From Fidelibacterota bacterium (lineage in GTDB: Bacteria > Fidelibacterota > Marinisomatia > Marinisomatales > UBA1611), in assembly GCA_018658715.1 (NCBI GenBank), contig JABHUQ010000041.1:1-64000 (forward strand): DNA of 64,000 bases, in the 5' to 3' direction. Below the pieces are notes generated by a model. It ran no database searches. It was not told the origin of the DNA and worked only from the letters and a program-made list of their open reading frames with translations. Positions 8,772 through 19,841 of this stretch are shown piece by piece. Each line of letters starts with the position of its first letter. Position 1 is the first letter of the stretch. Made by a program: the position numbers and the translations under genes.

Positions 8772-10092
8772 AATGAGACGAATGACATTCTTTGGATTGG
8801 CTCTTTGGATAATCATTGGGTTCTTTTCCCCTCCCCACGCACAAAATGACCCAACTGCACCATTTAATGTTACTGGAAGTAAATATGATTTAAATCAAAC
8901 TATGTCCATCAATTTGAAAAAATCTGATATAAAAGATGTATTAATGATGATCAGTGAATTAACAGGGCTCAATATGATGATCAGTCCCAACTTAGCTGAT
9001 ACAATTACAGCTAATCTGGATGATGTAACCGTACGTGCAGCATTGGATGCTATATTAAAACCAATAGGATATAGTTATTTTGTTCAAGAAAATATCATTA
9101 TTATAAAAACTACCGATAATGAAATGATTGGTGAGTTGGAAACAGCTGTCATTAAGTTAAAATATATTAGTTCGAATGATTTAAAAGGACCACTTAAGTC
9201 GGTGCTGACGAGTCGAGGTTCACTCCAGCCTTTTTCACCTATTGTATCAGGAAGTGCTGAAGGGGGCAGTGGAACAGCAAGTATTATAATTATTTCTGAT
9301 GTCCAAGAAAATATTCCCAGAGTCCGGAAATTAATTCAGGAACTGGATACACCGATTTTGAATATCAATATTGCTGTTCGATTTATTGAATCACAACTAG
9401 ACACTTCTCAGGGATTCGGTGTTGACTGGTCCAGAACCCCCATTCAAATAGGGGCGAGTGTAGATACTTCTACCTTTTCCCTTCCTATCAATTTTAACAA
9501 TTTGGTTGTCGGGACACTTAGTCCTGCGCAGCTAGTGAATGCATTAAAAATTATGCAGGCACAGGGTAATTCAAAACTTTTATCAAGTCCTCAAGTAACA
9601 ACAATGGACAATCACCAAGCGGAAGTGGATGTGGTAACTACTGTGTATATTGAAGGTATGACAAACCAATCTAACTCTCAATATACTTCGCTTTTTGGAC
9701 AATCATCGACTAATAGTAACCCGAATTTTTTTAATCTTAATACAGTTCAGGAAAAAGATATCGGTATTAAACTTCAAGTGATACCCCGATCAAATGAAGG
9801 GAATAGAGTTACACTCATTGTTAATGCAACTGTAGAAGCATTACTCGGCGCTGCGGACTCGAAATCTGACAAGCCGCGCTCTACTAAAAGAACTGTGCGT
9901 ACCCAAGTTACAGTTGATGATGGCTCAACTGTTATAATTGGAGGTCTCATAACTGAAAATGTCATTGAAAATATTAAGTTTGTACCCATATTGAGCAAAA
10001 TTCCTTACTTAGGTGCATTATTCCGATCTACTTCTATAGAAAAAGAACAGAGAGAGCTATTGATCTTTATTACTCCAACAATTATTAGGTAA
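8749..10092 (+). CDS. Secretin (PilQ/MshL/GspD family)
   Basis: STN-like MSINLKKSDIKDVLMMISELTGLNMMISPN; secretin core VTVDDGSTVIIGGLITENV...VPILSKIPYLGALFRSTSIEKEQRELLIFITPTII. Start may be 8773. Confidence 0.9.
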   Translation: MSLMLGLKMRRMTFFGLALWIIIGFFSPPHAQNDPTAPFNVTGSKYDLNQTMSINLKKSDIKDVLMMISELTGLNMMISPNLADTITANLDDVTVRAALDAILKPIGYSYFVQENIIIIKTTDNEMIGELETAVIKLKYISSNDLKGPLKSVLTSRGSLQPFSPIVSGSAEGGSGTASIIIISDVQENIPRVRKLIQELDTPILNINIAVRFIESQLDTSQGFGVDWSRTPIQIGASVDTSTFSLPINFNNLVVGTLSPAQLVNALKIMQAQGNSKLLSSPQVTTMDNHQAEVDVVTTVYIEGMTNQSNSQYTSLFGQSSTNSNPNFFNLNTVQEKDIGIKLQVIPRSNEGNRVTLIVNATVEALLGAADSKSDKPRSTKRTVRTQVTVDDGSTVIIGGLITENVIENIKFVPILSKIPYLGALFRSTSIEKEQRELLIFITPTIIR

Positions 10093-10097
10093 ATTAA

Positions 10098-12968
10098 ATG
10101 AACAAACAATTTCCATATTTAATTATCGCATTTAGTATTTCTGGCCTAATAGCCTTTGCATCTTTATTTGGCGTATATGATACGATAGAAAATAAATTAT
10201 TGGACATGCGGTTTAATCAAAGGGGACGGATCGAAACCCGAAATGATATTGCTACATTGGATATTGATGTCCGGGCATTACAAACTATTGGGAAATGGGA
10301 TCCTTGGAGTCGAGAAAAACATTTACCAATGGTAAAAGCAGCAGGACAGCATGGAATGGATTTGCTTGCTTTTGATATTTACTTTATAGAAAACAGCGAA
10401 CGAAAACTGAATTATAAAGCATTAAATGCTATTGCTGATTCAGTATTATCAATGGATCAAGTAAAAAACCTTTTCCCTAACCCAGATTCAGATTTGGCAA
10501 ATGCATCTGAAATAGCGGGGAATGTAACATTTGCTCAAAGTTTTAAACCTCAGCCAAAGAAAAAAGAAAGAGTAAAAGACAGAACAGACGTTCAAACAAC
10601 TCGGCTAAACCTTATGGATTCATTAAATCTATTTCGTAAAGTAAACCGAGAAGATTATGCCACTATTTTTGATTTTTATGACGGAGAATTTCCCGTAGAA
10701 ATATTTATTCAAAAATCAGCAGGAATTTATTTTTTCCAAGCGAAGGCTGATGCGGATGGCGTCATGCGTAAATATCCCCTTATCGGCCTTTATGAAGATA
10801 GACTTTTTCCATCTGTCTCACTCGCAATGGCATTAAAACATTATCATGTTTCATTTGATAGTGTTGAAATAATACCTGGAACTCATCTGAAATTCAACAT
10901 CCCTGAGCAAGATGAATATGGACAAAACGAAATTGTGATTCCTATTAACGATGAAGGCATGATGCAAGTAAACTGGGCAGGAAACTGGGAAGATGCTGAT
11001 GGAAACTTCGATGTGATGCACTATCCTTATAATGTGCTTAAAGATTTCCAAGAAACTGAATATCCTAATTATATTATGGCAGAATATAAACGGATTGCAA
11101 ATACAGATTTTGGGGGAGATATAAAAGCCGCCCTAAAACCCGTTGTTGGAAAACTTCCTAACAAGGATAGAAAATTAATAATAACGATTGCAAAAAAATT
11201 AATTCCTATGGGAATGGCTGAATCGTATATAAGAAAATATCCTGATAAAACAGCTCAAGATTTTAAACGTCTCCCTCCTTTTATGTATAATGAATTAAAA
11301 AATAACAATTTGATTGCAGATTCATTTCAAAAATCTGGAGAAACGAACTTAAATGATATGTTGGTCGAAGGTTCATTAATCTATGATCCAAATTTAGAAA
11401 ATTATACTATATCGTCCCTTAGTTCACTTCAAGCTGATTTGAAAGATGCCATAGATAAAACTGACGATATTTCCCATAAAAAAGCCCATAAGAAAGCTCA
11501 AGCGAAACTGGCATTGCTTGAAAGAAATTTTCAGATTATCAGTAATTTAAATAATAATAACATGATTGATGAACAGCGCCCTCTTTACTTTATGGGGAAT
11601 TCTCAACGACTTATTTCTGGGAAAGAAGAGAAAGGAAATGCTCGCCTTATTGTTCCATTTGAATTTGTTGGGAAAAAATTATTTTATGGATTAACAGCCA
11701 CAGGGACTCATGATTTAAACCCTATGCCCTTTAACCCTAGATACCCAATGGTTGGCCTTCATGCAAATGCCCTCAATACTATCCTATCAGGAAATTTTAT
11801 AAATAAGAGTTCCAAAGTATTAGATATTGCTATTATACTATTTGTTGGTCTTATACTCGCAATTGCAGTGCCTAAATTGTCCGCAACTCAAGGTGGTATA
11901 CTTATGGGTACTCAGGCAATTGGGCATACATTTATAGCATTTTATCTATTTAGTAATTATAATTATTGGCTCGATTTATTTGGTCCTGGAATTACAATGG
12001 TTGTTGGATATTTGGGGATTACTATCTACAACTATATTCAAGAAGAAAAGAATAAACAATTCCTGAAAGAGTCATTTGGAACCTATGTTTCACCAGAACT
12101 TATTGACCAAATGTATGATAGTGGTGAAGAACCATCCTTGGGTGGCGAAGAAGGATATCACACTGCTTTTTTTACAGATATTCAAAGTTTTTCTGCCTTT
12201 TCTGAAAAATTAACCGCAAGTGAACTTGTTGCATTATTAAACCAATATTTGACAGATATGACTGATGTTCTTTTAGAAAATAAAGGAACATTAGATAAAT
12301 ATATTGGTGATGCGATCGTGGCATTCTATGGTGCTCCTATAGAAATAGACGATCATGAAATGTGGGCGTGTATAACTGCAATCAAAATGCAGGAAAGCTT
12401 AGAATTACTTCGCCAAGGCTGGCAGGAAGAAGGAGATCGTTGGCCCGAAATTGTCCACCACATGCAAAATAGAATTGGTATCAGTTCCGGACAAATGGTT
12501 ACTGGGAACATGGGATCTGCATCCAGAATGAATTATACTATGATGGGTGATAATGTTAATACAGCTGCACGACTTGAATCATCAGCAAAACAATATGGTA
12601 TTTATATTCAAATTGCAGATAGTACTTATCAAGCTGTGAAAGATCGAGTTGTTGTACGAGACTTAGATTTAGTAAAAGTTATGGGTAAAAATGAACCTGT
12701 AAAAGTATGGGAACTTATTTGTGAAGTTGGGCAAGAACCAGAGCAATATAAAAAGATTCTACCTGCTTACCACGAAGCTTTAGATTTATATAAAAGTCAA
12801 CAATGGGAAAAAGCAATCGAAGCTTTTAAAGTATCAGACGCATTAGAAGATATGTTCCCAGGCCGGAAGACAAATCCAAGTAGAATATATATTCCACGAT
12901 GCGAATATTTCATCGAAAATCCACCAGGAAGAGATTGGGATGGCGTTTGGACTCTCACTTCAAAATAG
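10098..12968 (+). CDS. CHASE2-domain class III adenylate/guanylate cyclase
   Basis: CHASE2-like N-terminus (DMRFNQRGRIETRNDIATLDID...LLAFDIYF); TM segments; cyclase motifs FFTDIQSFS, DKYIGDAIVAFYGAP, NYTMMGDNVNTAARLES. Confidence 0.88.
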   Translation: MNKQFPYLIIAFSISGLIAFASLFGVYDTIENKLLDMRFNQRGRIETRNDIATLDIDVRALQTIGKWDPWSREKHLPMVKAAGQHGMDLLAFDIYFIENSERKLNYKALNAIADSVLSMDQVKNLFPNPDSDLANASEIAGNVTFAQSFKPQPKKKERVKDRTDVQTTRLNLMDSLNLFRKVNREDYATIFDFYDGEFPVEIFIQKSAGIYFFQAKADADGVMRKYPLIGLYEDRLFPSVSLAMALKHYHVSFDSVEIIPGTHLKFNIPEQDEYGQNEIVIPINDEGMMQVNWAGNWEDADGNFDVMHYPYNVLKDFQETEYPNYIMAEYKRIANTDFGGDIKAALKPVVGKLPNKDRKLIITIAKKLIPMGMAESYIRKYPDKTAQDFKRLPPFMYNELKNNNLIADSFQKSGETNLNDMLVEGSLIYDPNLENYTISSLSSLQADLKDAIDKTDDISHKKAHKKAQAKLALLERNFQIISNLNNNNMIDEQRPLYFMGNSQRLISGKEEKGNARLIVPFEFVGKKLFYGLTATGTHDLNPMPFNPRYPMVGLHANALNTILSGNFINKSSKVLDIAIILFVGLILAIAVPKLSATQGGILMGTQAIGHTFIAFYLFSNYNYWLDLFGPGITMVVGYLGITIYNYIQEEKNKQFLKESFGTYVSPELIDQMYDSGEEPSLGGEEGYHTAFFTDIQSFSAFSEKLTASELVALLNQYLTDMTDVLLENKGTLDKYIGDAIVAFYGAPIEIDDHEMWACITAIKMQESLELLRQGWQEEGDRWPEIVHHMQNRIGISSGQMVTGNMGSASRMNYTMMGDNVNTAARLESSAKQYGIYIQIADSTYQAVKDRVVVRDLDLVKVMGKNEPVKVWELICEVGQEPEQYKKILPAYHEALDLYKSQQWEKAIEAFKVSDALEDMFPGRKTNPSRIYIPRCEYFIENPPGRDWDGVWTLTSK

Positions 12969-12972
12969 GAAT

Positions 12973-15900
12973 ATGTTCATGAAGTTTCCACATTGGATCA
13001 CTTCACTCCTTCTACTGAGTTTATTGTCTTCCACTGGTCACTCTCAGGGGAATCCATTTGTTAAAGATTCTTCATTTACTGATTCTGTGCGACAATCATT
13101 GGCTGCTGAAATTTTAAGCGCGGATATTAATAATGATGGAACAGCTGATTTATTTATGTCTGGATATGATTCAACACGATTTGGCTATTTTCTTGACGTA
13201 TATTCAAATAATAATGGCACACTTGAAACATTTTATACACAAGAAATTGTCACATATTCAGATACGATTGGCGTAAATATTGGCGGTATTAGTGGCATGG
13301 ATTTGGCTGATTTTGATAGAGACGGATTCATAGATGTAGTTATTCATGGTTCTAACCAATTTAGCTTATATATGAATAACGGTACAACACTTACACCATC
13401 TTCTCAGGTAGCTAACGAATATTTAACCTATAGTAAAGCTCGGTGGGGCGATATGAATATGGATGGTGCTCCAGATTTATTTATTACTGGTGTCGATGAA
13501 AATCAAGATGTGATCCTAAATGAGTTACGATTAAATACAAATGGGACTTTAGAGACAGACCAAACAGTTGTTTATCCTAATTTATTTAATGGCAGTATGG
13601 CATGGGGTGATTATGATTTAGATGGTGATCCTGACTTAGTTGTTTCTGGCCAAACAGCGGATATTAATTCAAGTGCAACTCGTTTTTATCAAAATGAACC
13701 GACCGGAAGATTAATTGAAGATTCAAATCAAGATATTTTGGGATTAAAAGCATCTGCGTCCCGATTTGCAGATCTAGATCAAGATGGTGATTTAGATTTA
13801 ATTAAAAGTGGATGGAGTCTTGAACATGGATTAAGAACAGCGCTCTATATTAATGAACCTCTTGGAACTTATACAGAAATTGAAAATGCAATTCCTTTTG
13901 GTGTGGCCTATGGGTCTATTGATGCTATTGATTATGATTTAGATGGAGACGTTGATTTATTTATTGGGGGTGTTGATTCTGTAAATGCCAATGCAACTGA
14001 AGTTTATTCGCTCCATGGGAATCTATACGAAAATACTGGCTCATTCAATTTCATATTAGCTCAAACATTCCCCGGAAGCCGAAGTGTCTCCTTCTCTGAT
14101 TTAAATCAAGATAAACGTCCGGACATTATAGTTTCCGGAACCACAAAAATTAAAAATGGTGATAGTACATTCTGCTCTGTTTATTTGAATACTCTAACCA
14201 CCCAAAATGAACAACCGGTAGCGCCCACATCTACAAATGCTTTTTCAGTTAGTAATCGGGCTATTTTTACTTGGGGAGCAGGAACAGACGATCATACAGA
14301 TGCACCTGCTTTAATGTATAATATTAGAATTGGTTCAGAATCAAATGGGAATGATTTATTATCGTCATCCATCCCAATTCACCAATCAAATAATAATTCA
14401 CGGCTCATTCGGGAATTTATAAATATTCCTCATGGCGTTTATTATTGGAGCGTACAAACCGTTGATCCTTCTAGGCAAACATCTGAATGGTCGGCTGAAG
14501 ATACTCTTTTTATTCCAAGACTTGTTCCATCTATTCAATCATTACCGGGTGTTTATTTTAGTGCTGCAGGGTGGGCTGACTATGACGGTGACAATGCCAT
14601 TGATCTTGGGTTAACCGGCATTTCTTTCACTGGTGGAAGTATTACTCGGTTTTACCAAAATGAAAGCGACTTGCTTGAGCAAGATTTAACTCAAAATACA
14701 GAAGCTGTTTTTGGAGGTCATTTATCTTTTGCAGATTATACCAATGATGGACATTTAGATATGATGATCTCTGGTTACCAAATCATAAGTTTTCAGCCAT
14801 TTCCAAAATGTTATTTATATAAATGGTCTAATGGCACATTTGTCGCTGATCAAATAAAGATTTACCCTACTTACGATTTTGCAACAGGCAGTTGGCTTGA
14901 ACTCGAATCTAGTGTTTTTCCTGTAGTTGGTGGGTCAAACAATCACGCTTGGGGAGATTATGATAATGATGGTGATCTCGATTTAATTATTGGTGGCACA
15001 AATTATTATGGGTGGCGAAGACTTACATTATATAAAAATGAAAATGGGGAATTTTTTCAAGATACAAATCAAACACTTACTCCAATCTTCCCCTGTATTA
15101 CTGCCTGGTCTGACGTGAATAATGATGGATATTTAGACCTAATTGCTTCAGGCGCTGATAGTGCGACTCAAACATTAAAAACATATGTTTATTTAAATGA
15201 TTCAACCCATACGTTAACGGAAAGTCTTAATTGGAATATCCATTTTGGAGTAACAGCTGGTGCTATATCTGTGGGAGATTATGATGCGGATGGAGATGAT
15301 GATTTTGTTATTTTAGGTAAAGATAAAGATGAAGAATTAAAAACGCGTATTTATGAAAATAATGGCTTTAATGGTTTCATGGTAGCAGAAGAATTGGATG
15401 GCGTGTATTATGGGAGAGCTGATTGGGGAGATTATGATAATGATGGTGATCTCGATTTAGCTGTCTCAGGACAAAGTAATACTGAAGGATCACTCGGACT
15501 TGGCTCATCTCCAACGACGGTGGTTTACTCTCAATCTGATGGTCAATTTTCAAAAGATATAACACTTAATCTAGATAATGTAGGTGTTAGTTCTATTCAA
15601 TGGGGAGATTATGACTCAGACGGAGATCTTGATTTATTTGTTGCAGGATTTAAAGAAAATCAAGATGTTATTTCTCTCGTTTTTGATAATCTTGAATCAA
15701 TCAATAATACCAATGAAGTCCCAACAGCCCCTTACAATTTATCTGAAGATATATCATCAAATAATGTGACATTAAATTGGTCTATATCACAAGATTTAAA
15801 TAGTCCAGAAAATGGTTTTACTCCATCTGATGGATTACGTTATAGTCTCCAAATTGGAACAGATGAAAATGAAAATGCAGTTTTATCTGCAAAAATTCCT

Positions 15901-17079
15901 CACAACAAAAATTTAACAATTAATAAATCATTCTATGAACTCAAGAAAATAGATGAAGGTTGGTATGATTGGCGTGTTAGTGCAATCGATAATAGTTATG
16001 GACAATCTGATTGGTCAACAACACATACATTTTATGTAGATAAAACTGCCCCAGCTATTGATACAATACGAGCTAACTATGGGATAGGTGGACAAATTAT
16101 TCTTATTGTTGAATTTGACGAATTTTTTGAAATGAATAACAGTGTTGATCCTACAGTAATTGTTTTTCACCCAGATTCTCCTGATTTAACTAATAATGGT
16201 ATATTGGATACGGTCTATGTTGACAAACAAAGTTTCTCTGCAAAAGTTTGGACAGGTGTTTTAACTCTCCCTGAATTATTCCGAGGGAAAGCAATTGAAA
16301 TCCATGTGGCAGGTGCAGAAGATTTACGTGGTAACCAAATGGAAAATGAAATTACTTATAAAACGCCATCAAAAATAATTTCAGCTTTTGGCGGTACGGT
16401 TATTAGTAAAGATGGAAACGCATCACTGCTTCTTCCGCAAAATACAGTTCAAGAAGATTTAAGTTTGACCATTAATAAAGAGTCAAGCCCCGCAACTTTT
16501 TCATCACTTGCGATGAGTTCTATTTATAATATTACTCCGGATGATTTGGAATTATTAAAACCTGGAATAATCCGAATTATATCACCAAATAAAGATTTGA
16601 ATGATAGTACATCTATTTTCATTGGTCGAATCTCGACGAATGGAGATAGTTTGTTCTATTTAGGCGGAACTCCATCCATTATAAATAGCCAAAAAGTGTT
16701 CACAGCTGAAGTGGATTCTCTTGGGCGGTTTGGTTTATTTACTTATGATACAACCCAAGCCATTCGTAAAATGGATTTCGATCAATTAGTCTGTCAACCA
16801 CGTCTTTTTTCACCGGCAGGAAAAACATTCGAATTCCCATCAACAAATATATTATTTAATCTAGAATCATCCAATGATGTCACTGCTAGAATATTTAATA
16901 TTGGTGGACGTTTGAAAAAAACAATTAAACCTGAATTTCCTCTTTCAATTGGAAGTAATGTTCTTTCTTGGGATGGAAAGGATGAAAATGGGGATGTGGT
17001 TACAAGTGGTTTGTATATTGTAACTCTTGATGTCAATGGGACTGTTTTGAAAACGACAGTAGGGGTTTTAAACCGATGA
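12973..17079 (+). CDS. Secreted FG-GAP/VCBS-repeat protein with FlgD-like C-terminal (T9SS-type) domain
   Basis: Signal peptide MFMKFPHWITSLLLLSLLSSTGHSQG; many DxDxDGDxD motifs (WGDYDNDGDLDL); C-terminus WDGKDENGDVVTSGLYIVTLDVNGTVLKTTVGVLNR. Confidence 0.8.
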   Translation: MFMKFPHWITSLLLLSLLSSTGHSQGNPFVKDSSFTDSVRQSLAAEILSADINNDGTADLFMSGYDSTRFGYFLDVYSNNNGTLETFYTQEIVTYSDTIGVNIGGISGMDLADFDRDGFIDVVIHGSNQFSLYMNNGTTLTPSSQVANEYLTYSKARWGDMNMDGAPDLFITGVDENQDVILNELRLNTNGTLETDQTVVYPNLFNGSMAWGDYDLDGDPDLVVSGQTADINSSATRFYQNEPTGRLIEDSNQDILGLKASASRFADLDQDGDLDLIKSGWSLEHGLRTALYINEPLGTYTEIENAIPFGVAYGSIDAIDYDLDGDVDLFIGGVDSVNANATEVYSLHGNLYENTGSFNFILAQTFPGSRSVSFSDLNQDKRPDIIVSGTTKIKNGDSTFCSVYLNTLTTQNEQPVAPTSTNAFSVSNRAIFTWGAGTDDHTDAPALMYNIRIGSESNGNDLLSSSIPIHQSNNNSRLIREFINIPHGVYYWSVQTVDPSRQTSEWSAEDTLFIPRLVPSIQSLPGVYFSAAGWADYDGDNAIDLGLTGISFTGGSITRFYQNESDLLEQDLTQNTEAVFGGHLSFADYTNDGHLDMMISGYQIISFQPFPKCYLYKWSNGTFVADQIKIYPTYDFATGSWLELESSVFPVVGGSNNHAWGDYDNDGDLDLIIGGTNYYGWRRLTLYKNENGEFFQDTNQTLTPIFPCITAWSDVNNDGYLDLIASGADSATQTLKTYVYLNDSTHTLTESLNWNIHFGVTAGAISVGDYDADGDDDFVILGKDKDEELKTRIYENNGFNGFMVAEELDGVYYGRADWGDYDNDGDLDLAVSGQSNTEGSLGLGSSPTTVVYSQSDGQFSKDITLNLDNVGVSSIQWGDYDSDGDLDLFVAGFKENQDVISLVFDNLESINNTNEVPTAPYNLSEDISSNNVTLNWSISQDLNSPENGFTPSDGLRYSLQIGTDENENAVLSAKIPHNKNLTINKSFYELKKIDEGWYDWRVSAIDNSYGQSDWSTTHTFYVDKTAPAIDTIRANYGIGGQIILIVEFDEFFEMNNSVDPTVIVFHPDSPDLTNNGILDTVYVDKQSFSAKVWTGVLTLPELFRGKAIEIHVAGAEDLRGNQMENEITYKTPSKIISAFGGTVISKDGNASLLLPQNTVQEDLSLTINKESSPATFSSLAMSSIYNITPDDLELLKPGIIRIISPNKDLNDSTSIFIGRISTNGDSLFYLGGTPSIINSQKVFTAEVDSLGRFGLFTYDTTQAIRKMDFDQLVCQPRLFSPAGKTFEFPSTNILFNLESSNDVTARIFNIGGRLKKTIKPEFPLSIGSNVLSWDGKDENGDVVTSGLYIVTLDVNGTVLKTTVGVLNR

Positions 17080-19814
17080 AACGCCTTCTCATCTTCTTTA
17101 TCCTACTATCGGTATTATTTCCTCAAGGAAATGATCAATTATTTGTAGGGACTCGACCATTAAGTATGGGTGGAGCTTTTGTTGCAGTTGCAGATGATGG
17201 CAATACCATTACATGGAATCCAGCTGGATTACCAAGATTACGTCGAACCGAATTTACTTCATCCTATGGCGATTTATATGGATTGGGGATTACACATTCA
17301 TATTTTGGATTTGTTAAACCTTTTTCGGACGCATTTGCCCTCGGATTAGATTGGTCATATGCAGGTTACGACGATGAAGAGTTAGGGTCTTCAGATAATA
17401 AACTAAATTTAAGTTTTGGCTATCAACCTCATAAGCTTATTTCCATTGGAGCAAATTTAAAATATGCTTTTCGTGACTTAACATTAGATGGAACATCATA
17501 TGGACAAAGCTCCGGGATAGGCTATGATGTAGGACTATTGATTTCTCCATTGAAAAACTTGAAATTTGGATTAGGGCTTTATGATATAGGCGGAACATCT
17601 GTCATGTATGATAATAATGTAGAAGAAGTTATACTGAAGCAAGCCATAAAATTTGGTGTCGCATGGAACCCTATTGAAGCCATGACGGTGGCAATGGATA
17701 TTGATGATCGAATCCATTTTGGAACGGAGTATATTATTAAAAATATGCTCGGGATACGTGCTGGATTTCGATGGGATGCCTTTAACGATAAATCAGTCTT
17801 TACACCATCTGCAGGGATGAGTATTAAATATAAAACGCTCATTCTTGAATATGGATTTGAAGATCATCCATATTTAGGTCAAACAAACCGATTTTCTATA
17901 GCTCTCCAATTTAGCCCTGCTGTTGTTAGTATTACTTCAACGGTTATTAACCATAATCCTATTTTCCGCTCTTTACATCGGTATTATGAAACAAATCCTT
18001 TTGCTAAAGTCGGGATTAAAAATATTTCAGATGCAGATTTACCAGTTAATGTATCGCTCTTTCTTCCAACAATGATGAGCAACCCACATTCAGAGACTAT
18101 TACTCTTCCTCCAAAGTCTGATGAAGAATATGAGTTAGGTGTTTCATTTTCTGCTGATGTATTAACAACGAAAAAGGCAGCTTTTGATAATTTAGTCCAA
18201 CCAGAGATTAAAGTAACCTACAAACAAGGTGGCGAAGAAAAACAGGCACAAAAGAAATTAGAGTCATCATATGTCCTTGGGAAAGGGAAACTAACATGGA
18301 GCAATCCGGATATGATTGCCTGTTATGTAACGCCAGCTGATGCAGTTGTGGATAAATTTTCTCGGAATAATATTCAATATTATACTCCTGTTTTGAATGA
18401 CTATTTCGGCCGAAGTAACTTAGGGCGCGGTATCATTTTATACGATGCATTGGGGACTCATGGATTAGTCTATAATATTGATCTTCAAACACCTTTTTTA
18501 GAAATCGCTGACGATAAAACTACATTTGATAATGTAAAATATCCCGGTGAAATGCTGCGAGATAAAATTGGTGATTGTGATGATTTAACCACCTTGTACG
18601 GTACACTATTAAACAATCTTGGAATTGAAACTATGTTTCTTGATGTATTTAAACCGGGTGCTGGTCATATTTTTCTTATGTTTGATAGCGGTGTGAAGCC
18701 TGATGAAGTCACTAAATATTTCTTAGATGAAAATGAAGTTGTTGTCCTAAATGATAAAGTTTGGATTCCTATTGAAGCTACATTAGTCGGAAAACCTTTT
18801 TTCAGCGCTTGGAAACAAGGTTCATTGAAATATAATGAAATGAAAGCTGAAAACTTTGTCAATGAAATATCAGTAGCAGAAGCCACTGCCATCTACCCTG
18901 CTGGAGCACATATTACACCAGATATGCCCATCCCAGAAATAAATGGTATAAATGATTTATTAAAAGAAGATATTAAGCAATATGGACAATGGTTAGAACA
19001 AATAGTCTATGCAACTGTTGGGAATGAACTTACAGCTGCAGAAGATTATTATGATGCTGGTGTTAAATACATGGAATTTCATCGATATAAAGAAGCTATC
19101 TCTATGTTAGAAACAGCCATCAATATGAAGCCTAATTTCCCTGATGCTATTAATACATTGGGTGTGAGTTATACTAAAAAAGGAGATTTTGAAACATCCT
19201 TAGGATTTTATGAAAAAGCGTTAGAGCAACAACCCGATCATCCTGGGTTTATGCTTAATATTGCTATTGCACATTTTATGATGGGCAATAAAGGAATTGC
19301 TAGAGAAAAATATGATGAAGTTGTTTTAATTGATCCTGTTTTTGCTGGAAAATTGGACAAAGTTTTTGGAGCAGCAAAAGCTGCCTTTTCCAGTAAAAAA
19401 TCTGACGGATCATCATTAAAAATATCAGGGGATTTAGAAAAAGAGCTAGAATCTGAATCTTCTAAAGGGCTAGTAAACGTAAAAAAACCGGATAAAGATG
19501 TAGCACCAAAAGATATTCCAAAAATCTCATATTTAAAAAGACGTGCTCGTTCAGATAATACGGTTGGAATTACTTTTGCCCGACTTGGAAATTATTCAAT
19601 GGCCATCGACTATTTTCGAAAAGCAGTGAAAAATGATGATGAAGAATTAGATTATAAAATCAATCTTGCCGTTGCTCTTTATCGTATGTATAAATATGAG
19701 CAAGCATTAGAGTATTATGAAGAAGTTCGACAGAAGAAACCCGAATTAGTGTCTCAATTAGACTTTATAGAAAGTATGGGCGAAATCACACCTATCTTCA
19801 AAAATTTTGATTAA
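17076..19814 (+). CDS. PorV/UPF0164-like beta-barrel + transglutaminase-like domain + TPR repeats
   Basis: N-terminus FVGTRPLSMGGAFVAVADDGNTITWNPAGL; GEMLRDKIGDCDDLTTLYGTLLNNLGIETMFLD...GHIFLMF (Cys/His transglutaminase-like); several TPR units. Confidence 0.75.
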   Translation: MKRLLIFFILLSVLFPQGNDQLFVGTRPLSMGGAFVAVADDGNTITWNPAGLPRLRRTEFTSSYGDLYGLGITHSYFGFVKPFSDAFALGLDWSYAGYDDEELGSSDNKLNLSFGYQPHKLISIGANLKYAFRDLTLDGTSYGQSSGIGYDVGLLISPLKNLKFGLGLYDIGGTSVMYDNNVEEVILKQAIKFGVAWNPIEAMTVAMDIDDRIHFGTEYIIKNMLGIRAGFRWDAFNDKSVFTPSAGMSIKYKTLILEYGFEDHPYLGQTNRFSIALQFSPAVVSITSTVINHNPIFRSLHRYYETNPFAKVGIKNISDADLPVNVSLFLPTMMSNPHSETITLPPKSDEEYELGVSFSADVLTTKKAAFDNLVQPEIKVTYKQGGEEKQAQKKLESSYVLGKGKLTWSNPDMIACYVTPADAVVDKFSRNNIQYYTPVLNDYFGRSNLGRGIILYDALGTHGLVYNIDLQTPFLEIADDKTTFDNVKYPGEMLRDKIGDCDDLTTLYGTLLNNLGIETMFLDVFKPGAGHIFLMFDSGVKPDEVTKYFLDENEVVVLNDKVWIPIEATLVGKPFFSAWKQGSLKYNEMKAENFVNEISVAEATAIYPAGAHITPDMPIPEINGINDLLKEDIKQYGQWLEQIVYATVGNELTAAEDYYDAGVKYMEFHRYKEAISMLETAINMKPNFPDAINTLGVSYTKKGDFETSLGFYEKALEQQPDHPGFMLNIAIAHFMMGNKGIAREKYDEVVLIDPVFAGKLDKVFGAAKAAFSSKKSDGSSLKISGDLEKELESESSKGLVNVKKPDKDVAPKDIPKISYLKRRARSDNTVGITFARLGNYSMAIDYFRKAVKNDDEELDYKINLAVALYRMYKYEQALEYYEEVRQKKPELVSQLDFIESMGEITPIFKNFD

Positions 19815-19841
19815 ATTATGAGGTACGAGAGGTACACTATT

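Noticed and set aside
12973-17079. CRISPR-like or tandem DNA repeats
   Set aside because: The repeated DNA reflects FG-GAP coding motifs, with irregular spacing and no spacer structure.
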